In this document: piece by piece, positions 54,119-64,000 of the stretch
How the letters are laid out: the number at the start of each line of letters is the position of its first letter
Position numbering within the stretch: position 1 is the first letter of the stretch
DNA from: Mansonella perstans
Lineage: Eukaryota; Nematoda; Chromadorea; Rhabditida; Onchocercidae
DNA length: 64,000 nt
Direction of reading: 5' to 3'
Assembly (NCBI GenBank): GCA_037074765.1
Contig: JBAMDO010000056.1
Location: 434,001 to 498,000, forward strand
Position numbers and translations under genes: made by a program
Notes under the pieces: model-generated
What the model was told of the DNA's origin: nothing
The model's input: only the letters and a program-made list of their open reading frames with translations
Database searches by the model: none

Positions 54119-54978
54119 GAATGCGTACATGCATGAACACTTCGTAATTTATGTGCACAATTTAAATTTAAAATCTTTCAAGAAATTCGTCCTTCATTAC
54201 TGGAACAGTTATACTTCCTGAAAAAACTGCTGTTGCCTAAACTGACAATTACTTTGCTATTAATGAACGATAAATTGTAAATTGAATCAAATTAAACTTT
54301 GACACTATAAATTTCAATCCATACAATAAATTCTCCAGAATTATTATTGCCAATTTCATTAAAAATAAAACGAAGCGCGAAAAGGATTGGAAGATAAAGA
54401 GACACGAAGAGAGAAAGCGAGACAGAGATTGTCATTGGGGATATTTTGAAATATTTTCGAAATTTTTAACTTTCACTCCTATATTATTTTAAATTTCAAT
54501 CACTTTAAATTGTTTAAAATTTTACTGTTTAGAAATATTTCATGAAATTTCACACAATCAACTATTATTTTTTTCATTATAATCAATTATTAACACTTTG
54601 ATTGTTACATTATGCAAAATATATTTATTTTTTATTCTTAAATATTCTGTTCAAATTTTTTCCTATTTGTAATTTACTGAAATTTTTTCTTTCTAGCTTC
54701 TCAAAAATTGACATATTTCGTATTTACATGTATTAATATATATATACGTTTTTTACATATATGAAAAGCAAAAACAAAAAAACTTCTTTTCAAATTTAAA
54801 TTTAAATTCTTTTTCCTTATTTTTGCAACGAAAAATTATAAACATTCAGTCATATACAGTTAGGTAAAGCGTACGATCAATTATGGTTGAGGTGCACAAA
54901 TATTTGAAAACGAAAATTATAATTATTATTAAAATGCATGAATATTAGATCTATAAATTGAACAGAATAAGATGAAAG

Positions 54979-54987
54979 TTAAGGTCA
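54979..54987 (+). promoter_or_regulatory. Extended nuclear-receptor half-site TTAAGGTCA
   Basis: AGGTCA with the 5' extension TTA resembles monomeric FTZ-F1/ERR/ROR-type sites. A single motif this short is weak evidence; it is listed because a DR1-like site lies 440 bp to the right. Confidence 0.2.
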
Positions 54988-55424
54988 AAGTTACCGGTCG
55001 AACTCAAGATAAGGTTACCGTCTAATTTGTCCATTTGGTTTACTGTAGTCTAAACAAAAGTGAATCAGGTGAATTACGGTATTCATTAGTTCGCAATGAA
55101 AGTATTATGTTTGATGATAAAAATGTTGACAAAAAAACTGCATTATTCATTAATGGAGCAAAAAGACAAAACAGATTGATAAAAATAAAAGAGGAAAAGT
55201 AATTTGTGAATGAGAAGAAAGAAAGAACAAGAAAAAAGGAGAGCAATAGAGAATTAAAGAAATTTGAAAGCTTAGTGATTTAAAAAAAAAAAAAAAAAAA
55301 TGATAAATGATCAGACTATTGCAATTTACCTGATTTATTTTCGTTTAAACTGGAGTAAATTGGAAGAATAAATGATATGATGTCACTTATGCACGATTAA
55401 AAGCGCTTGATAATCATAAAGGTT

Positions 55425-55437
55425 AGGGCAAAGGTCA
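55425..55437 (+). promoter_or_regulatory. DR1-type nuclear receptor element AGGGCA-A-AGGTCA
   Basis: Two direct half-sites with one-base spacing, the classic arrangement bound by HNF4/RXR-type receptors; only the first half-site deviates, by one base. It is 1.3 kb beyond the 3' end of the Ly6 gene and 2.2 kb beyond paramyosin, so any target gene is unclear. Confidence 0.25.
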
Positions 55438-56736
55438 GCTTAATCTTGGCGGATGACCAGAAGAGCTTATCGAAGATCAACTTTTAATCCATGATCAAAA
55501 ACTCTACAATTTATGCAATGAAACGCGCATCATACGACCTGTATTTCTCATCCGGTACCATTTCGATCACCAGCTACATTAGCATTTTCTAAGTTTTACC
55601 TTCCTAGCAATATCTCTACCAGTTCAGCAAGGGAAAACGATAGTCAACTATCATTGAAGAGAACGACAAGAATTTGTTAATTAAAATTGATCATCTCTAT
55701 CAATTTTATTATTGCTTATCAATTTACTGCGTATTTTATACTTTTGTTCTTTTTATTGTTGTGAATTAATAATATTAATACAGTATTCCAGCACGAATGA
55801 TTTTTAACGCAGACAAATCTTTCCCGAATAAATATTACTGATTGTTACAAATATTAAAAGAACACATTGTTCTATTAAAGAATTTGATGAACTGATTGCT
55901 GACAAATGATTTGCATGAAAATAATACGGTAATTCATATCAATAAAATAAGTGCAATAAATATAATAGCAACTCTATCATGATATTGAAAAGAAAAGGAA
56001 TTGAAGAGGTTGAAAATTTCTATAGTGATGTGAGAAGGATACTTTGAGGATTCCTTAAAAAGAAGAAAGACTGGAAATTTCCCAGAAATTAGGAAGGCAT
56101 CAGGAAGACAGGTTGAAATTTGACAGAATTGAAAATTTCACCGAAAATATCTGAGTTGTCGAAGTTTTTAAAGAATATGAAAAATGCAGCTAATATGAGA
56201 AGAGATACAATTAAAATTTTCCAAAAAAAAAAAAACAAAAAAAATATAGTGCTAAATGATAAATTTACAAGATAAAATCGAAGTTTAGAAAAGAAGCAAT
56301 TTTTAAGACAATCTCTCTTTGATGCCAGGAAAATTTTGTCAAAATTTAGCAGTGAACAATTTTGAAAAATATCTTTTACTTTTCAAAGACAGTAAAAATT
56401 TATGCTGAAAAGCAGGATTTAATAGTCGAAGCAATGGAAGAGGGCTTCCACATAGTTTCCTGATTTTTCTAGAATCCTAGCAGTTTCTTCCGAAAGAAAA
56501 ACAACAAAATGTGAGAGAAGGGGAAGATTGTTTCGTTTCGGCTATTAAATAGCGATTTGAGAAAAAGACACAAATTTTTTGCAATGCTGACAATTTCTTT
56601 CAAGTGAACAGAAAAAATGGTTTCATTTTTTTATTTGTCAATCACTGACTTTAAAAATTGAAAAAACAAATCCAATTTTACATCATTGCATTTATTTGTT
56701 TATAAAATCAATTCTCGAAAACCGAAATTTCATAAA

Positions 56737-58633
56737 TCAAAAGTGTAGTCCGATTGTAATTGAGTTCATACGTAATAAGTTTAACAATGGTAACAGTACT
56801 GAGATTAAAGGGAATGAATAAATTGATTTAAACGATGCAGCAATGGCTGAATTACTATTGCTTACAATTGCAGTATTTGTATTGCATCCATCATTTTTGC
56901 AGGAACAAACCTAGAAATACAAAAATTCATCTAAATTTCACTACAGTATTTTACTATGAAAAATTTTATTTACTTATACATTTCAATGCAACGATTTAAT
57001 CGTTGATCGAATAAATCAAATTCATTGGTTAATTTTTCATAACTCAAAATTACATTATTATTTTATCACTATTACTTTAACATATATATATAATTATGAA
57101 TTTTGAATCTAGGAAATTAAAGTTTGGATTAAAAGCTCAAATTTTTTCTAAAAATTATAATAGAAAAAAATAAACACATGTTTTGACAATGTAAATCTAC
57201 TCTTTTTAATTACCTCAAAAAATTTTCCTTATCATTCAGATTGATTATTTTAGAATAATTAATTTCTTTGAATAGATTTCTCCACCTTGAAATTTAAAAA
57301 AAAACATTTTTTTAGATTTGTGGAAATAATGAAAACAATAGGTATCCAATGAGTTGTCATTTTGATTAGTAATATTTGATGGATCTACAAATCTTTGATG
57401 ATATTAATGGTGTCACCAACTTGTACATGCTCATCGGTTTCAATTGATGGCCAAATTTGGGATAATGGAAGCTGAAGACATATTGCTTCTGAATGAAGAA
57501 ATTCCACTTCAGGTGCATGATTGCGAATTGGATTGAAAATTTTTTCTGTGCAACCACGAATATATGCATATGGTGCATGTAATGGTTGTACACCTAAAAG
57601 TGTGTGTTTATTCGTCATAAAATTTGTCGATTTTCTGAGAAATTTTGAAAAAAATTGAATTTATTAACTTTTAAATTGCTGAAAAATTTAGTGCGGTAAT
57701 GTTTGGTTGGAATTCTAAATTTGTTAATGAAAATGAGCCTCTCACCCTGAAAATACTAGAAATGCTAGAAAATACTAGAAAATGCTGGAAAATGCTATTT
57801 TTACTCAAATATTGCTAAATTTGAAGATTTAACAAACAAGGTTCAGTAAAAATGAATTATTATTAATAGAATACAGATTAAGAACATTTCTTATTATAAG
57901 CAAATTTATTTGTTCAATTTACTAATTAAACAAGATTTTTAATTGATCCTTTTATTTACATTCAAAATCATTTATTTCGAAAAATTCTTTTAAAAAATCA
58001 AGATATTATTTTTTATTTTAATCTGCCAAAAGAAAGGTTATAAAATAATTTCTAAAATGTTATAGAAATCAGGAAAAACAGTACGATACATGAACAGGAA
58101 TTTTCTACCATACAACTATCGTTCACCACCAATGACATACTCCATGTTCTATTATTGCAACGCATACCTCCAAAATATTGTGGTTCCATGACAGAAACAC
58201 ATGTTGAGTTGCATTTGGTTATTGGCGCAAATTTTTTTAACTGTACCAAGTTATCGCAGAATTCACCAAAACGTGGAATATTCGCGGAATGTTGGAAAAC
58301 CGTGAAGCGTGCAAATAAAGGTTCATATTCAGTTGAAGCACACGTAAAACACCTCAAAATAAAACGAAAGGAATTTCAAATTTTCAAAAATCATTATAAA
58401 AATAAGTATAAAATAAGAAAATGGAAATTTGACTAATAGAAAATGTTTTCGAAAATTTCATATTCGTCTAAACAATCATTTCTTTTAAAGAAGATGAAGA
58501 AAAAGTAAATATAATTATTTCATTAATTATTTTAACTATTCGTTTTTAAAAATTGAAATGCTTACTTAATTGTATAACCTATTGTTTGCACTGGAAGTGA
58601 TAATAGTAGAATGATATTTTGATATGGTTGCAT
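56737..58633 (-). CDS. Secreted Ly6/uPAR three-finger protein, probably GPI-anchored, 199 residues, 4 exons
   Basis: Exons 58633-58566, 58352-58168, 57593-57421 and 56910-56737 join in matching phases (2, 1, 0). Exon 1 encodes a signal peptide (MQPYQNIILLLSLPVQTIGY) that runs into YTIKCFTCAS, the usual start of a mature Ly6 domain. The mature part has ten cysteines: CFTC, FC, KC, TC, RGC, IC, then VCSC and the hallmark DGCN. After it come an Asn/Ser/Ala-rich stretch (SNSNSAIAA), suitable as a GPI attachment site, and a hydrophobic segment (FPLISVLLPLLNLL); the short tail after that is unusually polar for a GPI signal. Family proteins modulate receptors or sit on the neuronal or epithelial surface. 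It resembles the ODR-2/HOT group from memory, not verified. Exon 2's acceptor is TTTTGAG, weaker than the others. Confidence 0.85.
57749..57797. repeat. Five head-to-tail copies of a 10-bp unit
   Basis: Units of the form GAAAATACTA / GAAATGCTA / GAAAATGCTG follow each other with about 10-bp period in intron 2 of the Ly6 gene. Confidence 0.85.
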
Positions 58634-61271
58634 GAGATATGATCAATAGTGGGTCATTTCAAGTAAATGAATGATTCAGTTGAGTTTGCAAGGTTGAATA
58701 ATTCACAGTACTTATATGAAGTTTACATAAATAAGCAGCAAAACAAATGAATGACAGTATATGTTCTGAAAAACTTTTGTTTTTAATTTAAACAATTTCA
58801 AAAAAAAAAAGCAGAACGAAAAATTCATCAAAAAACTTCATCTTATTATATACACATTTATTGATTCGTTGGAAAAAAATCAAGGTAACACACACATACA
58901 GTTGGAATTAAAAATTCATCATAGCTATGTTAAGATCAATCGGAGAAAGAATCAGAAAAAAACATCATATCGATAATCAATATATGTTTCAAGAATTCTA
59001 TTATCGCTGAATCGTACGGATTGCGGATTCTGATGCTGTAAAAATTCTGCAATCCCATAATCACATATATGTTTATTCGAAATATTTTGAAATAAGTTAC
59101 TGACTTATATAAAGTGCATATTAACGAAGGTATCTGAGATATATAATACTTGAAATAAAAATAATTAGTAAATTAATTGATATTGAAAGTGCGACAATAA
59201 CTATTTCTTATTTCTGTCCGTTTCTTAATCAATCATAGAACTCTCAAAGGATTAGCATTGATTTCCGAGAAATTAGCTAAACGCTATTAATTATCAAACT
59301 ATTCCAAATGCAATTTATTTATTCTGGTCAAGATTATTTAGTCTTTTTAAGTTTCGTCTAATTACAAAATCTTCTTAGTATGCTCGAAATAATTGACAAT
59401 ATGTTTCAATGTAGTATTTTCATTTTATCAATTCCAATTATTATCCATTAATCGGATTAGGCTTTATATGTAAGTCCTAGCCATTATCTTTTACTTATCC
59501 AGTTGAGTAAATTATTGCGCAAAGTTAAAGCTTCGAAAGTTTTTGTATCACTGCCATTTATGAAATGATTTTAAAAACTGGTTCGATAGATGACATAGAA
59601 AAAAGTACGGATGACACATATATCATACATCATACACTTTTCGACCTTTTGCTTAATAAAACGAATAATTAATTGGAATGAAACTGAATGATTATGAAAT
59701 TTTCACAGAATTTATTATAAATATATATTTATTACTGCGATACACAGATACACGGACGCACGTGTGTATATAGAGCGTACAAACACAATTATTTACAAAT
59801 ATAGGAAAAAATTAATTCATTATAGCATTTTTCTTTCGTGATAGTGATGACGATGATGATGGTAATTACGATTGCGATTATAATAGATGGGTATAATAAT
59901 TGTGATAATAATAGACGATAAAAATCAAAACACTTTTCATGCATTTCTCTCTGTACGCTTACGATCAAAAAAGTGTGAAGAAGAGTGACAAAATTTCTTT
60001 TTGCGGTATTAGTTATAACTGAAACAATCAAAAAGGACGAAGGATGGCTTTATCGATGAATCAAAAATGTTACTAGCGGTAAATTTAACGTGAAGAAAAA
60101 TTAACTCCACCAAATAGATCATTGTAATCACAGAATGATAAGCATTTGATAAGAGAAGATAATAATATGTTTGCATTTAAAAACTTGGAGAATAAAAATT
60201 ATTTTTGTGGTTGTGATACTTGTGAGTGGTAAGAGCTTAACAATTGTTGAGACAAACATGGCTGACCGAATAACAAACGGTACTTGTAGACACGAAGAGA
60301 TCCAACTTAAGCAATTTAAATTAAGCTTAATTAAAATATTGCAAATCTTCTGGAATTAATTTTGTAACATAATTTTGGTGATTTAAATTTGTTTACTGCA
60401 GAATCAAATAAAATACTTTCATGTTTATTTTAAATGAATATTTTTTTTTAAATGACAATACATTCTGTAATCAAGATCTAGAAAAATGTCATCTGAAATT
60501 TCAAGAAAAAGAAAAGAAATTGTATATGACAAATTAGCAAATGATGTAATAAAAACTAAATTATTCGTGTCGAAGATAAAAGCTGTTTTAAATCTAAAAT
60601 CAATGAAATACTTCAGCATGTTTATTGAAATATACAAATAGTTCGGACGATATTTTATCTCTCACTCACAATTTGTGTCTAAGAATTTGAAAAAGAAAGC
60701 AAAAATGAACTTGCATGTGAATTGAACTTGAATATTAATTTTAATGCTGAAGATGATGCACGTTTACGCCCAAAATACTAATCGTGGAATATTTGATAAT
60801 CGATTACGTATGACATATGTGTATTTATTAATATAATTCTATATGTATATAGAATTTGAAATTCCGGACATTTATTAATCTTAAAAAAAAAAAAGAGAGA
60901 AAAAGGAAGAGAAAAGTAGGAAAGGAAAATGTCAGTAAATGCTGGATAATAAATTCCTGATGATTGAAATGAAACTTAAATAACATCTCCGTCGAAATAT
61001 TCTGCTGGAAGAAAAAAATTAGTTCGATTAGTAATTGCCAATGACAGAACAAATTATTGAAAAAGCCTTAAGCAAAACATAAACAAAGCTGATAATAGAA
61101 TTAATAATTTATGGTCAGTTATCTTATCTGAACCTAATTTTGCGATTTATCACTTTTGCTATCAAATATTTATTACATTTAAGAGGATTCATTCCATTCT
61201 TCCTTCCTTCGTTTTGTTTAATCTAATCATACAATAATTATCAGTGGAGCTAAAGAGGAGAGCTGGTCACA

Positions 61272-61361
61272 TAGCAATTATCAATTAAGGTGAAGGAGAG
61301 GAGAGAAAAGAAGTGACTATTAATAATTGTCACTTGAGATGACGGAGAGGAGAGAAGAGAA
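61272..61361. repeat. Imperfect 49-bp tandem duplication with GGAGAGGAGAGA blocks
   Basis: Copies begin at 61272 and 61321. Each has an AATTRTCA element followed about 20 bp later by GGAGAGGAGAGA. The copies differ at several sites, so the duplication is not recent. Confidence 0.7.
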
Positions 61362-63000
61362 TGAAATAAAAATCATGACTTGGATTAAATTAGAATTTCA
61401 ATAAAGTATATGCAATGTGATGGAGTATGCAATAAAAACAGCAGCAAAAAATTGCGACAAAACAACAAATAATTAGCGGAAAAATGTGAATCACAATAAT
61501 TATTGCAGACACTATTAAATAAATTATAATTGGCATCTTCCATCGTTCCATTTTAAATTTTCTTTTAGTAATTAGAATTAATGAAGCAGAATTTAAAAAA
61601 ACTAAATTCGGTGAAAAATAACTCTTGCTTAAATATTAGATTACTAATAAGTATAAGGTAAGTATAAGAAGAATGATACTTATGATAAAATAAAGATAAC
61701 TTTTGGCAAAGTAAATGATAACCGTATTAGTGATAAATTATGATAATGCAAATACAGCTATGATAAGATAGCGGCAACAGCAGTCAAGACAAGGAACAAC
61801 TATGATATAAAAGAAGAATTCATGATAAAGCAAGTGATAATTGTGATAAGAATTTGTCAATGCAAAGTAATATTGACTACTACTAGAAATTAGATTGTTA
61901 ATCTTTTGCCATGAATTGCCCCTTTTCCCAGAAAACTTTTACTTTTTCCTAGTGAAAAGTTCTCAGAAAAAAAAAATAAAAATAAAATAAGCAAGCAAGA
62001 AGAGAGAAAATGTCGTCATTGTGAGTGGATTGTCACTGACATTGTCATTTATGTGATATTGTCACCGATATTGTGATTAACTTTGTTTCCTCTTCTGACG
62101 CTTTGCTAAAAAAAGAATGCAAATAGATGACTGAGAATAGAAAAGCTTCAATCTTCAAATTTATGATTACTTACAAAAAAAGTGCGACAAAATGTCACAT
62201 TTTCTTTTTTTTTGTTGTCGCTAAAAGATTGATTTTCTTTTTTGTATTACATTTTAATTGCATTGAAAACTTGAAAATTTTCTACATTTGATTTCGATTT
62301 GGAATTTTTTCTAAATCTTTAAAATTATTTTTAAAAAGACGAACGAACTTTTAAACTGCTATTTTGAAAATTTCGCTAAAAGAAAAACATTCAAACATTT
62401 CCAGTACTAAATATTTGAAATCATTTACGAAGAACATAAATGAAACAATACTTACACTATTGGTCATGTGCTTTAAAGATTTTGAATTTACACTGCCATT
62501 TCGTTTAATACATTAATTTCATTGATAAGATAGCAATAATGGCATGTATTAAAAATTTTGAATTATAAAGTAAAACGTGAGAAGACATGAAATTAGTTGC
62601 TTAATTCTAATAATTAGGTTGGAGCTGATAGTTTCCTTTTGTTTTTTTTCCGTTTTTTATCGTCAAATTCAGGAAATAAGTTTAAGGAATGTCGCTTAAA
62701 AGGACGGAAACGTTTTGAACAATCCGGAAATGATGTTTACTTATCAAGACATTTTAAATTGCTGATAGTGATATTGATGGATGAAATTGGTTGAGGACAT
62801 TCCGTTTGATAAGTATTAGTGTGCTGAATGGATTTCTTTTGCTCTCAATTCACCAATTTTTTTTTTTTTTTTTGTGAAAGTGATTCCATTGGGAATATTG
62901 GAATCCAAGTAGATAACTTCAAAAAGAAGCCAAGAAAGTCATTCAAAATACTAGACCAAAGACTAGAAGACGTAAAAGACAATACTAAATTGTAATATAG

Positions 63001-63213
63001 CCATTATCATCACATCATCATCATTATTACCTTGTTAGCACTTTCACAAATGCCATCGTCATTATCATTATCATTGTCACGATCACCATTATCACCGTGT
63101 CATCATCATTATCAACATTACTTTCATCGTTATATCATCATCATCAGCAACAGCATTATCTCCATCATTATCTTTACTATCATCGGCATCATCAGCATCA
63201 TTATTTTAACATT
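63001..63213. repeat. Degenerate ATC/ATT trinucleotide microsatellite
   Basis: About 210 bp of CAT, ATC and ATT triplets with scattered substitutions. The plus-strand frame across it is Ser/Ile-rich and not a gene. Confidence 0.9.
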
Positions 63214-63790
63214 ATCTGCTATCGTGAACAGTTATTAACGGTAACAATAGCCAACACCAACGATGATTTCTGCTGAATGAAAAATACAAAAACTGAGAGC
63301 CAAGAAATAGAAATTTAATAAAGCCCGAAAGAATGACGAATCTCGCTATGGCTAACCGCTGCACAGTGCTAGGTGATCATTATAGCTGAAAAATGACAAA
63401 TGCTGAGTAAATTATTTTTTCAATAAAATTCAGCTCTATTTCAATGCTCTCTTGACTAGTAAGTGAAACGATTAATCACCTTAGTTCAAATTATTTTCAA
63501 AAAAAAATTTTTCAAATTTCTGGTAATAATTCTCTGAAAAAATTCCTTTCATCTGAAATACAATAAAGGTAATGGCGACAAAGTGAGAGAATATTTAAAT
63601 AAGATATTCGAATAGCATACAAGTAGAATTTTCTCTTTTTCAGAAAAAAATAATTGAGGAAAAAAAATACGTCATCTCAACTAATAGGCTTTATTTACAG
63701 TTTTAATCACTGACAAGAAATCAGTGAACGAGAAATAGAATTCATCAAAACGGATTCCATAAATGAATGGACGGAAAGAACAGAAGGGCA

Positions 63791-63860
63791 GATAAATGAA
63801 TGGATAAATAAATAGATGGATGGATGGATGGATGGATGGATGGATGAAGAGATAAATAAA
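63791..63860. repeat. ATGG/ATAA tetranucleotide microsatellite
   Basis: Roughly eight GGAT units at 63816-63846, bordered on both sides by AAAT/GATA-type tetranucleotides, indicating growth within an older tetranucleotide tract. Confidence 0.92.
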
Positions 63861-63904
63861 TTTAATGAAATGATTTGACAGTCAATATTTTAAATCATCT
63901 CTTT

Positions 63905-63926
63905 TTCTCTCTCTCTCTCTCTCTCC
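63905..63926. repeat. Short CT dinucleotide microsatellite
   Basis: A clean CT run of about 22 bp near the right edge of the window, in non-coding DNA. Confidence 0.9.
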
Positions 63927-64000
63927 CTCAATCTTTCTATCTTCTTATCACATTTAGGAACTTGACAGCAATAGCTATAACTGACTAATATTTCAATTTT

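Larger units (their letters stand above)
53209..56736. other. Intergenic region between convergent paramyosin and Ly6 genes
   Basis: Convergent 3' ends. Contains the paramyosin 3' untranslated region, an ACT/ATT tract (53273-53352), poly-A (53441-53463), a long CA microsatellite (54025-54115), a poly-A run at about 55279-55298 and two nuclear-receptor-like sites (54979-54987, 55425-55437). The stretch 55380-55640 is less AT-rich than its surroundings but no exon could be built from it. Confidence 0.6.
58634..64000. other. Right-hand region without a supported gene
   Basis: Upstream of the Ly6 gene. No convincing exon on either strand. Weak coding-like pieces at 60165-60775 and 63333-63372 are discussed as findings. 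Repeats: a degenerate GAT/AAT tract (59839-59918), a 49-bp tandem duplication (61272-61361), poly-T (about 62860-62873), an ATC microsatellite (63001-63213), ATGG units (63791-63860) and CT (63905-63926). Confidence 0.55.

Noticed and set aside
57366..57593. Alternative frame through Ly6 exon 3 (MYNHYMHHMH...)
   Set aside because: The other frame (VQPLHAPYAYIRGC) joins both neighbours in phase and supplies the expected cysteines.
58052..58167. Extension of Ly6 exon 2 through RCNNRTWSM to an NDSCM donor
   Set aside because: It would also reach exon 4 in phase, but it omits exon 3, which supplies RGC and ICLQ and joins perfectly on both sides. It remains a possible rare isoform.
58155..58436. 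93-codon plus-strand frame
   Set aside because: It is antisense to Ly6 exon 2, whose cysteine pattern and splice phases are clearly meaningful.
1..64000. Search for tRNA, rRNA, CRISPR and Wolbachia-derived segments
   Set aside because: No cloverleaf B-box context, no spaced identical repeats of CRISPR type and no GC-shifted bacterial-like coding block were seen; a tool-based scan (tRNAscan, blast to Wolbachia) would be decisive.

Overview
The window is eukaryotic nuclear DNA, strongly AT-rich, with many short exons, GT-AG introns whose acceptors mostly follow the nematode TTTYAG pattern, and abundant microsatellites. The paramyosin gene is complete and conceptually gives 879 residues, reading as a filarial-type nematode paramyosin (family length about 880, from memory). 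I take the organism to be a parasitic nematode close to Onchocerca, Brugia or Dirofilaria, but I cannot name the species from sequence alone.

Five multi-exon genes can be supported by joining exons by eye with reading phases that match. From left to right: (1) 1621-4664, minus strand, a fatty acid 2-hydroxylase with an N-terminal cytochrome b5 domain (fath-1/FA2H family); (2) 10173-14507, minus, a type II membrane protein with a C-terminal olfactomedin domain (UNC-122/gliomedin class, but no collagen repeats seen); (3) 18334-35777, minus, a 609-residue tandem C2-domain protein whose C2 domains lack most calcium ligands; (4) 41687-53208, plus, paramyosin (unc-15), 17 exons; (5) 56737-58633, minus, a 199-residue secreted, probably GPI-anchored Ly6/uPAR three-finger protein.

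The rest is intergenic or intronic. 4.7-10.2 kb, 14.5-18.3 kb, 35.8-41.7 kb, 53.2-56.7 kb and 58.6-64 kb hold simple repeats, short tandem duplications and a few candidate regulatory motifs: a GATA cluster upstream of the hydroxylase, a three-copy CACGTG repeat upstream of the olfactomedin gene, and nuclear-receptor-type sites between paramyosin and the Ly6 gene. No tRNA, rRNA, CRISPR array, transposase or bacterial (Wolbachia-like) insertion was recognised.

The genes do not form an operon: they are kilobases apart and on both strands. Three of the families (fath-1, unc-122, unc-15) map to chromosome I in C. elegans as I remember it, so the window probably samples an old conserved linkage group. 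The most distinctive observation is a decayed second copy of a paramyosin exon inside the intron just before the functional copy. I did not find a convincing undescribed multi-gene system.
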